From positions 45,734,806 to 45,798,805 of the forward strand of contig NC_134095.1 in NCBI RefSeq assembly GCF_000715075.1: 64,000 nt of DNA. Reading direction: 5' to 3'. The notes beneath the pieces are model-generated. The model searched no databases, was not told where the DNA came from, and worked only from the letters and a program-made list of their open reading frames with translations. This document shows, piece after piece, positions 23,970 through 34,007 of the stretch. A program made the position numbers and the translations under genes. Position 1 is the first letter of the stretch. Each line of letters opens with the position of its first letter. The stretch is from Nicotiana tabacum. Lineage: Eukaryota; Streptophyta; Magnoliopsida; Solanales; Solanaceae.

Positions 23970-25505
23970 TATCTACTTGGTCCCAGAAGGACCTTCCCCA
24001 GATTCGGCATCCTTGGCTCCGTCGAACAGCTTTCCCAACTCGCAAAGTCCCAGCAATAGGTAGGCCCTGGCTAGATGTCCGCCTTCGATTCCTTCAGTAT
24101 TTTGGCAGTCTTCGACCCTCTTGAGAAACTTTCTTTCCAATTCCACTATGCCCCGCTCCAAGTATCCTAGATGCTTGTTGGCGCTAATAGCCATGTCCTT
24201 CTGGTTGGACTCTTGTATTTTGCGGTGTTCACTCTCGCACTCACAAATTCTTTAGCGCAGTTGGTTGTATTTGACTTGTGCCTTGGCCCTTTCATCTATG
24301 ATCCTGTGACCTCGAGCAAACCCTGGCTGGCCCAGACCATCATGATTGTCTTCTAACAACCCTGAGTAGAAAGGAGCACAACCGGCATGATACTTGTCTG
24401 ACTCGATGGTATCCCTCCCCATTATGATCTTGCAGTGCCACATATGTTAAGCATGGAACTTGTAAGGACTATCATCATTCTGGAATCAGCCAGGAAATGA
24501 CTCATTTTGTCAACCCTGGGTATAACCTGCTTCCTATCAACTTGTCTCATAACTCGGAGAGGGACGTGAGGGTATGTTCCTCTCAGCCCAATCAATATCA
24601 GGAAAGGTGCATCTCGGGATCGGGTGATGAACTCCTCGGTCGGAAACCATTCGAACATCCATTTTACCTGGTCCTCAGTTAGATTATCAAATAGCTCTAC
24701 CCATCTTTTGGTATCTTCTGGCTGAGCGAACATATTGGGCATGTAATTCATTCGCCTCGGATGATGGAAAGCGACATGATCATCCCAGTCCATTCGTTGA
24801 ATCTCTTGTCGGTATTCACCCTTTTGGAGATGTTCCACGAGACAGAGTTGAAGTAATAAATTGCATCCTTCGAAGTGTTTTGCTCCTCTTTGACACTTCT
24901 CCAAGGCTTGATATATGTCGGCAACGATCATGGGCACAATGCTGAATGGCTGCCCACCGATCCCTTCCATTAAAGTCTTAATTACCATAGCCAGCCTGGT
25001 GTGAATTCTTGCTTTCTTCATCGGAAACACGATCAGCCCCAGGAAACAAAACATGAATACAAATACCCTTCGATGAATGTGCCCTAATGATGTGACGGCA
25101 AACTCGTCAGGATAGGTACGGTAGGATTTGTCGTGACCGTACCGCTCATACAAATAGTCAAAGGGGATGTAGGATTCTTTCAAATATGTCAGCTCTGGAT
25201 TCTTCTTCAAACCCATCATTTTGAGGGAGCCCCTACCCTTGCAGTTCTCAGGAATTAACAAACTCCGAGTTTCCCATGCTATACCAGCCAATCCTCCTAT
25301 CTTTTCAAGCAAGGGTGTCATTTCAATATCCCCAAAGCGGAATACGGCCCTCTCACAATCCCAGAACAAAGTGGCAGCTTTTATGATCTTATTGTTGGGT
25401 TGGATCTCCAGGAGAGAAGTTAGATTCCCCAAATATTTTCGGACAAGAGTTTGATCACTAGAGTGAAGATCCTCCCACCAGCTTAGCAGTCTTGGGTGGA
25501 TGTTG
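23970..25505 (-). pseudogene. Ogre-minus ORF1, main part (interrupted and broken)
   Basis: The minus-strand frame from 25505 encodes the Ogre-type ORF1 protein of unknown function. It shares with Ogre-plus ORF1 the order of a WW-containing N-terminus (LLSWWEDL), a FWD..R.VFRFGD segment and a GC-N-LLLQLC motif. A frame change occurs near 24440, a TAA near 24252 breaks the C-terminal part, and the frame then continues to a stop at about 23973. The first 12 codons lie at 52179-52145, separated by the 26.6-kb insertion. The function of ORF1 is not known to me; it resembles plant-mobile-domain-like proteins only loosely. Confidence 0.8.
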
Positions 25506-25510
25506 GTGAC
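25506..25510. repeat. Target-site duplication GTGAC, left
   Basis: GTGAC lies directly before the Ogre-plus 5' LTR and is repeated directly after its 3' LTR at 52145-52149. A five-base duplication is standard for Ty3/gypsy integrase. Confidence 0.9.
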
Positions 25511-28346
25511 TGTAAGCACGTGATTTTTGACCCTCCCCGAGGATTTTCACATTTTTTTAGCATAAATATGTAATTGGGTCTAATATAGTCATTTTAACTA
25601 TTTTACTTTATTTCGTTGCAAAAAGAAAAATCACAAAAATATATATATAAATTTTAGTTTATGTATTTCTCATAAACTTGAAAAATACAAAAAATTGTAC
25701 TTTATTTTGGTACTTTATATAAATTCGAAAATTACAAAAAAAATATAATTCTATTAATGTTTTGTAGTCGTTTTAATTTTGGAAAAATACAAAAAATATT
25801 ACTTTATATTTTGTCTTTATTAAAAAAACGAAAATTACAAAAAATAGTTTTATTAATATTTTATAGTCATTTTAACTTTGAAAAATACAAAAAATATTAC
25901 TTCATATTTTATCTTAATATTTACGAAAATTACAAAAAAATAGTTTTATTAATATTTTGTAGCTATTTTAAATCTTGAAAAATATTCAAAAAAAAAAGGG
26001 ATATAGTTTTGTTTAAATACTAGTCTTATTTTTGGTAGTTATTTTGCTTACATAGGACTAGTTAAGCAACGTTTTCCTATTTCTCTGGTCCGGGCAAAGA
26101 ATAATATTCGGGTTCAAACTACCCGGTTTTAGGCCTAATTTCAGACCTAACCCATAATAAACCGAGTCCAGGATACATGGGGAACCCCACCACGCGTGGG
26201 GGACACAAATCTCGAACCCCACCACGCGTGGGCTCATTTTTTTTGGGCAAACCCATTACAAAACACGGATGAAACATTTTGAAAGGGGACGGATTTTTAA
26301 ATTTTTGGAGGAAGAGACTATTCATCTCCTTCCTCCTTTGAAAGAACGAAAAGGCAAAAACCTACTGTAAAAACCAACTCCCCCTCCACCAGCTTCACGG
26401 ACACCATCAACAAACCAACCCTCCCTCCGTCCCTTCACCAACGCCAAAACCACCCCAAACAACCAGCTCTTTCCGTCTCCGTCTCACCACCTCCGTCAAC
26501 AACCAAAAACCATCCCTCGTCGTCACGCCAAAACCACCCCAAACAACCAGCTCTTTCCGCCTCCTCCATCACCATCGTCAACAAACCGCCATTGTTACCC
26601 ATCCAGCTTCACCAACACCACTCCGTCACCTTCCCCACCACCCCCCTCGTCGTCACTGTTCTCCAGCACCACGACCAGCAGCAACAACCCACCAGCTCGT
26701 CGTCCGCCACCAGCTCCATCCGTCGACCTCGCCCAGACCACCACCAAACAGACCACCACCAAACAGACCACCAAACATACCACCAAACAGACCATCAAAC
26801 AGGCCCGTCGACTCTATTGTCGACCACCTGCCCCGACGACCCACTACTGCTGAGCTCGCAGTCCCGCCACCAGCTCCCTCCATCGTCACTGCCTATACGA
26901 CTACTCCATCTCCTCCAAGCTCCATCACAACCGGAGGAACGAACGCAAAACCCTAACCAAACCCTACCCCAAACCACCTGTTTCACCCGTTCCAACCAAC
27001 ATCTCGAAAAATCCAACAGCAGCAATAGTTTCTTGGTCCGAGCTCCCTGCTTCCATCGAGGTCGTCGTTGTTCGTTGAGGTCCGTCTTGAGTTCCGTCGG
27101 GGTCGTGTTTGTCGTTCCGAGGTTGCCGAGGTTCAAAGGTTTGTTCTTCATCCTTGTTTCATTTTGTTCGTTTCGCATGTTATGATTCAAGGCGAATGAG
27201 AGTATTTGATATTGATGAATGTCGACAATGCAATTTTTGTTGTTTTGTTAAAAAATGTTTATTTTTATGGATAGTTACTGCATGTTTAAAGTGAATGTGA
27301 GAATGTATGAACGGTTGCGAGTCATCTTGGTTGAATCGTTTTTTTGTTTACCATGGATATTATTATTTATTAGAATCGTTGTTTTCATTTAACCTCAGAT
27401 GACGTCATGGGTAGAAAATCATAATTATTTTTAGGCTTGCCTTTAATAAAAATGAGACGAGCCTCGAAAAAATGCACAAGCTGCGGGGCCCTCACAGATA
27501 TATGTATCATAATGAACACTTAGATTCTGGGACGGGCCGTTTAGCAAATTTCACGGCCTTACCCAAAATAATAATGCGCTAGTTGCTTTAGGCGCGCCTT
27601 TAATAATGTCATCTCCCTAAACTCGGGTGCACATTTATGTGACCCAAATCCAAATCTCAACGAAATTGAAATGTGTCTCTAAATCGCGGGTACATTGATT
27701 GTAACGTGGTTCGAGATGCATGTCCATGACGTTGCAAATTCCTTTTAAAAAATAAGAATGAGATGAGCCTCGCCGAATAAAAACACAAATTGCGGGGCCC
27801 TCAGTAAATACTTGTTTAAATTACTTAGAATTCAGGAGGGTCGTTTAGCGAATTTCACGGCCTCCGCAAAATAATAACGCGATAGTCTCTTTAGGGGCAT
27901 GTTTAATAATTTACTTTCTTAAGCTCGGGTGTGCATTTCATGCGACCCAAATCCAAATCTCAAAACATCAAATAAAATGCGTTCCGGATTGTGGGTGCAT
28001 TTCATGTGACGCAGTCCAAAGACGTGTTTTAAACGATGTTCACATTCTTGTAAAAACAATAATAATAAAGCGGTTAAAAGTTAAAATTTGCACATAAGTT
28101 CATATTCGTATAAAATCAGATAATCAAGCCAAATATAACAGTTGAGCGACCGTGCTAGAACCACGGAACTCGGGAATGCCTAACACCTTCTCCCGGGTTA
28201 ACAGAATTCCTTATCCGGATTTCTGGTACGCAGACTGTAATATGGAGTCATTCATTTCCTCGATTCGGGATTAAAATTGGTGACTTGGGACACCCTAAAA
28301 TCTCCCAAGTGGCGACTCTGAAATAAATAAACCAATCCCGTTTCGA
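25511..28346 (+). repeat. Ogre-plus 5' LTR (3' tip deleted)
   Basis: It starts TGTAAGCACGTGATTTTTGA. It is nearly identical to 49234-52081, with scattered substitutions and small indels. The 3' LTR continues 63 bp further to GGTGTGACA; here those bases are missing and TTTCGA runs straight into the primer site. It contains AT-rich U3-like sequence, a duplicated 18-mer AACCCCACCACGCGTGGG (26180-26232), and a CA/CCA-rich stretch at 26380-27000 whose long open frames are compositional. Confidence 0.9.
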
Positions 28347-28358
28347 CTCTGCTGGGGA
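28347..28358 (+). other. Ogre-plus primer-binding site, 5' end lost
   Basis: CTCTGCTGGGGA remains of the TGGCGACTCTGCTGGGGA-type site (tRNA-Arg type reported for Ogre). The preceding CGA can be read as either LTR or primer site, which marks the deletion junction. Confidence 0.7.
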
Positions 28359-28672
28359 GATCAACCCAGAACCACTGGTTCAGGGTTAGAAATTCGAGCT
28401 TAGAATAAATTGTTATGTTCAGCTTTATCTGATTTTGTTACATGATCTGTGCTTAATGTGCTAATTGGTTGCCTTTTACCGCTTTGATATTACGTGAACT
28501 GTATATAAACTGTGCCGAAACCCCTATCCTTTCTGAGTCTTGTAAATCATGAAGAAGGGTGTACTTCGTACGACTTCTTTTCTGTATAGTGTCAAATCCC
28601 AATTTAGAACGAGGTTCGGACAAGTTGCTAAGCCGGTGAAGCTTCTGTATTCCCGGTACGCTGCCCCCTCGG

Positions 28673-28695
28673 CTCGAGCTGTCCGCTCGGGTAAG
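28673..28695 (+). promoter_or_regulatory. Leader hairpin next to a splice-donor-like site
   Basis: CTCGAGC (28673-28679) pairs with GCTCGGG (28685-28691) around the loop TGTCC. The 3' arm runs into GGTAAGCC, a good plant 5' splice site. The Ogre-minus leader has a differently spelled hairpin with the same TGTCCG loop at 52441-52463. Possible roles are packaging or splicing control. Confidence 0.5.
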
Positions 28696-28970
28696 CCAGG
28701 TCTAGAACAAACACCCAGGTTCTGAACTTAGTATAACAAAGCCACATGCTGGATCCCTAGTAGGAACGTTTATTTGCATCATGTGCATTTGACTTAGGGG
28801 ACTCAACACAGGGGTTGGGTCCGTCTAGGACAAGCAATCTGAAAATAATAGACCATCTTTTGTCATCCTATGTGCTACATGTTGTACTTATTCAAGGGTG
28901 AATTGTTATGTTGATCACGTTTAATAAGAAGGCCGCACGTTTTTCCAGCATGATCTTATTTTAATCAAAA

Positions 28971-29190
28971 GCATGGGGAACATTTGTGGAATTCAAGAGG
29001 CCTTGGTATTCCATATGTCCCCCACGCTTTACATTTTGGGAAAAAGCACATGGGGAACCTTTGTGGAATCCAAGAAGTCTTGGAATTCCCTATGTCCCCC
29101 ATGCTTCATTTTTGGGAAAAGCACATGGGGAACATTTGCGGAATCCAAGAAGTCTTGGAATTCCCTATGTCCCCCATGCCACATTTTTGA
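28971..29190 (+). repeat. Three ~76-bp hairpin-forming tandem units
   Basis: Units start CATGGGGAAC at 28972, 29049 and 29124 and end CCCCATG. In the best unit CATGGGG pairs with CCCCATG, GGAAT with ATTCC, and CCAAG with CTTGG around an AAGT loop. Confidence 0.8.
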
Positions 29191-29982
29191 AAAGAAATAC
29201 AATAAATATAAAAATAAACATATAAAAATATATATATATATACATATAAAAAAAAGAGCATGAAAATTCAAAAGATTTTGTATGTTGTCATCATTTTCCA
29301 TAAATTAGAAAATCGTGAAAAAGAGGAGAAAATAACAGTGTAGAGATATAACTACTTATTTTTAGAAAAAAAGCAATGTCCAAGTAGTATCGAAACTCTG
29401 CCGAAATTTTGAGAAAATAAAAACAAATGTCTTAGTAGTTTGTATATTAAAAGCAAAGGAAAAATAGAAGAAAAAATCACCATTGTTCTGTCTTTTTTAA
29501 AAAAAAAAAAGAAAATAGTTTGTTGTGCCATTAAATAAAAATAAAATAAAAAAGTCCGGTTTTTTTTTTTAAATGTTTTTTTTATCTTATTTTGGTTGTC
29601 TATGAAAATGCCAAATAAAAATAAAAAGAGTCGGGCGTTAACGTGATTTTATTATCTGTTCCAAAATAAATATATATATAATCAAAAAAAATTCAAAAGA
29701 AAATTCAAAATTAAAAAAAAAATCCGAAAACATTTTGATTCTTCTTTAAAATCCAAAATTCAAAAAAAAATATTTTTTAAGCAAGGTAAAAATTCCAAAA
29801 AAAAAAATTTCTTTAGAATAAGAAAAACAAAGGAAAAAGAAGGAATGTTTTATATTTTTTGTATGTTTTTTTAATTTGATTGTTTGTTATGAATGAAAAA
29901 TAATAGTCTATTTGATTGTTGTGGAAAAAAATATAATAAAAAATAGAAAATGGAAAAGGGTTTTCTCCAAAATAGTTTATTT

Positions 29983-30044
29983 ACCCGAACTACGCGGGTT
30001 TGATTCTCACCGGATGTGAGATACGTAGGCAACCCTCATCGGGT
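29983..30044 (+). other. Recurrent stem-loop motif, copy a
   Basis: Three nested stems: ACCCGA/TCGGGT, CTACG/CGTAG and CTCAC/GTGAG. Conserved words are GAACTACG, TTGATTC and ATACGTAGGCA. Confidence 0.7.
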
Positions 30045-30125
30045 CAAACCCCACCTTTTGCTAAAAAGCCAAAACAAATTAATAATAATAAACAAAAATA
30101 TATGTCAAACTTTAATTTTGTCATA

Positions 30126-30530
30126 AAGAAGTTGGGTGACGCTGTTTCATCAAGACATAGCCGAATGTTCCCGAAAGGGGCGCCGGAAGGCTGACTTTGC
30201 ATAAACAGCCACCTTTGGGTCATTTTTTTTTAAGACTTGGTCCAGTTGACCCCCACAGCCTAAAAATCTTCGTCCCCGAGACGTTGAAAGGCCGTGTTTG
30301 CAATATTGACTTTTCTAATTTGAAAAACGATAAAAAGAGTTATAAATAAGTCAGGTGATGCTGTTTTGTCATAAATAGCCAAATGTTCCCGAAAGGGACG
30401 CCGGAAGGCTGATTTGGCATAAACAGCCGCCTTTGGGTCATTTTGAGATATGGACCCACACAACCTTAAAAATCTTCGCCCCCGAGGCGCTGAAGGGTCG
30501 TGTTTGCAACACCAGGTTTTATTATAATTT
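30126..30530 (+). repeat. ~220-bp imperfect tandem duplication in leader
   Basis: The block from AAGTTGGGTGACGCTGTTTC (about 30130) recurs from about 30348. Shared words are ATGTTCCCGAAAGGG, CGCCGGAAGGCTGA, CATAAACAGCC and CCTTTGGGTCATTTT. A more decayed third copy may follow to about 30760. Confidence 0.75.
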
Positions 30531-30917
30531 GAAAAGAAAAAATACCGTTGGAATTTTGTCATAATAAGCCGAGCCAGCCTCGGCCGCGTCTTAAACCGTT
30601 CTTGCCGAAATAGCCTTAGAGTATCTTTCAGTTGTCGAAAGGTTATTTTCGTAAAAGAACGGACAAGTTTGTAAGGTGTCATAAAATAATCCTCCCCGGC
30701 CTCAAAATTCATGTGAAATTTGGAAGGGGCCACATTTGCAAAAGTAGCCATTTGGTTGCATTTGTCAAACGGGGAAAGAAACTGGTCGTTTGTAAATCTT
30801 TTGATTAGAATATGCGGGTGTTTGATTTTCGAGTTTGTAGGTCATCTTCAAACCTTTGAAACCCGGTCTGTTTTAATATGAAAATTGAAAAAATGTTTAT
30901 TATTGTTTATCTCTTAT

Positions 30918-30987
30918 TGGTCCGAACTACGCAAGGTCTGATTCATGCGGAGTCATGATACGTAGGCAATCTCCATAAGATTCGACC
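30918..30987 (+). other. Recurrent stem-loop motif, copy b
   Basis: Stems: GGT..CGAA/TTCG..ACC (one bulge), CTACG/CGTAG and TCATG/CATGA. The inner stem sequence differs from copies a, c and d but still pairs perfectly. Confidence 0.7.
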
Positions 30988-31183
30988 ACAACAAAAAGAA
31001 AAAAAAACGAAAAAGAGAATGAAAAAAGAATGAAAAAAAAAGAAAGGAAAAAAAAGGAAAAGAGAAAAGAGAAAAGAGAAAAATGGCAAGCTGGGAATGA
31101 GGAATGAGTTTTTATTTTATTTTACTCTATTTTCAAAGAAAAAAAAGAGAAAAAAAAAATAATAATAAACTAGTTAGTTTATA

Positions 31184-31246
31184 ACCCGAACTACGTCGGT
31201 TTGATTCTCACCGGATGTGAGATACGTAGGCAACCCTCATCGGGTC
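31184..31246 (+). other. Recurrent stem-loop motif, copy c
   Basis: Stems: ACCCGA/TCGGGT, CTACGT/ACGTAG and CTCAC/GTGAG. It lies about 175 nt upstream of ORF1. Confidence 0.7.
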
Positions 31247-31422
31247 CAACTCCCTTTTTCATTTTACCAAAAATGATATACCATAAAGCATATATGTATA
31301 TATATATATACACATATATATAAATACATATATTGTTTGTTTTTGTGTTCAAAGATTTTTGTTTAGAGTCAAAATAAAGGTTTTTGTTTTCGCCTAAAAG
31401 GTCACCTTAATAAATGTGCAGG

Positions 31423-33460
31423 ATGAGCACAGAGCAAAATGAACCATTCTCGGCCCTCAGCGAGGTCCCTCTACAACTCCACATGTGGTGGAATGACTTG
31501 GAAGCCGATAGCAAAGGGGTAGTAGGAAGAATATTGGGAGGTTTTGTAAATTTGTTGGGTGTTAGGCCGAGGACAGATATTCTTGAAGCTCTAATACCAT
31601 TTTGGGACCCAACCCGCAATGTATTCCGTTTTGTTGACTTTGAACTTTCACCGACACTTGAGGAAGTTGCCGGATATGCGGGATTGAATGAGAGGTTAAG
31701 AGGGCAATATTTGCTTTTGCCAAGGCCAGTGTCTCCGCATGCGTTTCTGGATCTACTAAGCATTAGTCGGAAGGTACAACATGACGATTTATCGAGAGGA
31801 TGTTGTGATCTCCATTTCTTGTATCAGTGGTACGGAACCCCGCAGGGTTTCGAGGAACCGAACCTTGGGCTAACTCACGGCGGGAACAGAAACAAATGGG
31901 AAGCAAGACGTACTTTGGCTTTTATCACAGCATTCTTGGGAGTCATGGTCTGTCCAAGGAAGGATAAAAAGATAGAGATAGGTCTGGTAGGGATGGCCGA
32001 CGTGGCAATCAAAAGAACCAATAGTACTGTGGTTCCTTTGATTTTGTCCGAAATCTACCGGGCTCTGACTATATGCCGAGAAGGAGGCAAGTTCTTCCAA
32101 GGTTGCAACCTGTTACTTCAGCTATGGATGCAGGAACATCTCCATCACCGAGTAGGATACATGAACCACGGGTTGACCGAGAGGAATTGTATCAGCGGAT
32201 TCAAGAAGCGCATGACAGGCGCCAGATTTCCTGAAGGTGTCGAAGCATGGTTTACACGGTTAAGGTCAACAACAGCTGACCAAATTGAATGGGCATTCGG
32301 TTGGTTGACTGATACTGAGGTGATCTACATGTCGGCTGAAGAATGTCATGTTCTCTTAATGGGGCTTCGCAGCATCCAGCCATATGCCCCTCATCGGGTA
32401 TTACGACAACTGGGCAGGTTTCAAGTAGTCCATACTGATGAAGATCTGAGCAAGCATGCCTTGGAATTAAGCCCGGGAGTCATATTCCCCGAGGGGAAGA
32501 TTAGAAAACTGTGGCATGAATGTAGATTCTTGGAGCCCAAGACCATGGTGCGAGAACTAGCTAAAGGTGAGGTAGACCCAAAGTACGATGCTTGGTTCGA
32601 AAGAAGGTTTCAGATTCGGCAAAGACCTGCTAAAAGGGCACACGTCCAACACTTCACAGATGATTTCACAAGAGCAATGGGGATGGTTAAAAAGGGAGGA
32701 AGGTTACCGGGTTGAAATCGGGAAGCTAAAGCAACAAGTCGAAAGGCTTGTATTTGAGAACAATGTGCAAGTCGCCTCGGAGCAGGCTGAAAGAAACAAG
32801 CTAGCCCAAGAAAACCAAACCTTGAAGGCCCGCCTTCGCCAAGCCAGTAAGAGTAATGTTGACCGACAGAAGCGTCGCTCTGACGAAAGATTGATAGCAA
32901 GTTTGAGAAGTCAGGTCATCCAGAGCCAAGAAGAATTAGAACAATCAGAAGCTTGCATAGCAAGGATGAAGGTCAGATGGGCAAAGTACACAATGACCCG
33001 GAAGCAGCGTTTGCAACAGGTCATAAGGGATTATGAAATGAGCGTCGGAATATTAAGGGAGACGAACTCCACTCTACATGATCGGATCGTCAAACAAGTA
33101 CGAGACGCCCAGGCCGACAGAAGACAGTGCTACGATGCAATGGCCTGCATGGAAAGACAAATGGAGTTGTTCCAGGATCGACTTGCCGACAATGCTCAGG
33201 CACTGGGGTTAAAGAACCGACAAATCTGGCAGTTGTTCAGCGAAAGGGATAACATTCGAGCAAGGATTGACGAAATCGGGCATTACATCTACATGAAATG
33301 CCTGGCATGTGAGCGAACACCTCGGAAGACCCTCCTTGTTTCCATCATGGGCTGCGTCCACCGGATTATGAACGAGTTGAAGAGCCTGCAAAGAGACCTC
33401 ACACCTAGAGCCGCGGAGAGGCCGAATGATGCCTCGCGGGCCCTTAAGTTGGAAAATTAG
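31423..33460 (+). pseudogene. Ogre-plus ORF1 (one frameshift)
   Basis: The frame opens at an ATG at 31414 or 31423. I prefer 31423 because an acceptor-like TGCAG ends at 31421. The first 430 codons encode the Ogre ORF1 core (LHMWWNDLEADSKG, FWDPTRNVFRFVDFELSPTL, FFQGCNLLLQLWMQEHL). The frame is lost near 32690 in an A/G run (AAAAAGGGAGGA). The same protein continues in another frame to 33460 as a long, Lys/Glu/Gln-rich coiled coil (EIGKLKQQVERLVFENN, then about 240 residues). In intact relatives this would be one protein of about 680 residues. Its role is unknown; position before gag and the coiled coil suggest a structural or RNA-binding part, which is a guess. Confidence 0.8.
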
Positions 33461-33646
33461 TTTTTGGTCAAGTCCTGTTTATTTGGCTTTTGTTGTTTTC
33501 CCATATGTTGTTTTCTTTTCTTCAAACCAGGTTTAAAACCGTGGAGTCTGTGTTGTTGCTATTTTTGTTTGAAACAATGTGTAATAGCAAATTTTGATAA
33601 TGAAATTAAGTGACTCCAGAAGAATTTCTATGTGTCTTTACTTTGA

Positions 33647-33713
33647 GGCAGAACTACGCCTGGTCTGATTCACGCGGGGACGTGATACGTAGGCAATCCC
33701 CATAAGATTCGAC
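33647..33713 (+). other. Recurrent stem-loop motif, copy d (between ORF1 and gag)
   Basis: GAACTACGCC, GTCTGATTC and GATACGTAGGCAATCCCC. Stems are CTACG/CGTAG and TCACG/CGTGA. It sits in the 547-bp gap between the ORF1 stop and the gag ATG. Confidence 0.7.
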
Positions 33714-34007
33714 CGCTTTTAATAAAGAAAGAAAAGAAAATACAAAATAAAATAAAACACAGGGTTTCCCAAAGTACTTTAAAAGGGGACGAATGAGCAA
33801 ACCGGGATGACGCATGTTGTTTGAAGCAAAGCATGTAGAAACGGTTAACTGCCTAGGTGCATTGCATCCTCTATGTGTTATGATCAAATCTGTTAAACTC
33901 TAACGCTAACAAAGTTTGTTGTTGTCTGAATCAAACAAATTAGTTGTTAAAAAACTCTGGCAACACACTCCTATCAAACCAGATCCAAAGGACCGATAGC
34001 AACCAGC

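Larger units (their letters stand above)
28359..31422 (+). other. Ogre-plus 5' leader
   Basis: This is a 3.1-kb AT-rich non-coding leader. It holds a hairpin next to a GTAAG donor-like site (28673-28695), three hairpin-forming tandem units (28972-29178), poly-A-rich tracts (29460-29880, 31000-31090, 31135-31170), a roughly 220-bp imperfect duplication (30120-30530), and three recurrent stem-loop motifs (a, b, c). It ends in a TGCAG acceptor-like site immediately before the ORF1 ATG. Confidence 0.75.

Noticed and set aside
26592..27185. 197-codon open frame in the 5' LTR (and its partner near 50316-50585)
   Set aside because: It is low-complexity CA/CCA-rich sequence with frames open on both strands, and it is disrupted in the second LTR. 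Composition explains it.
29460..29880. Poly(A) tracts as SINE or LINE tails
   Set aside because: They are interspersed A/T runs within the Ogre leader, with no body of a SINE or LINE and no target duplications.
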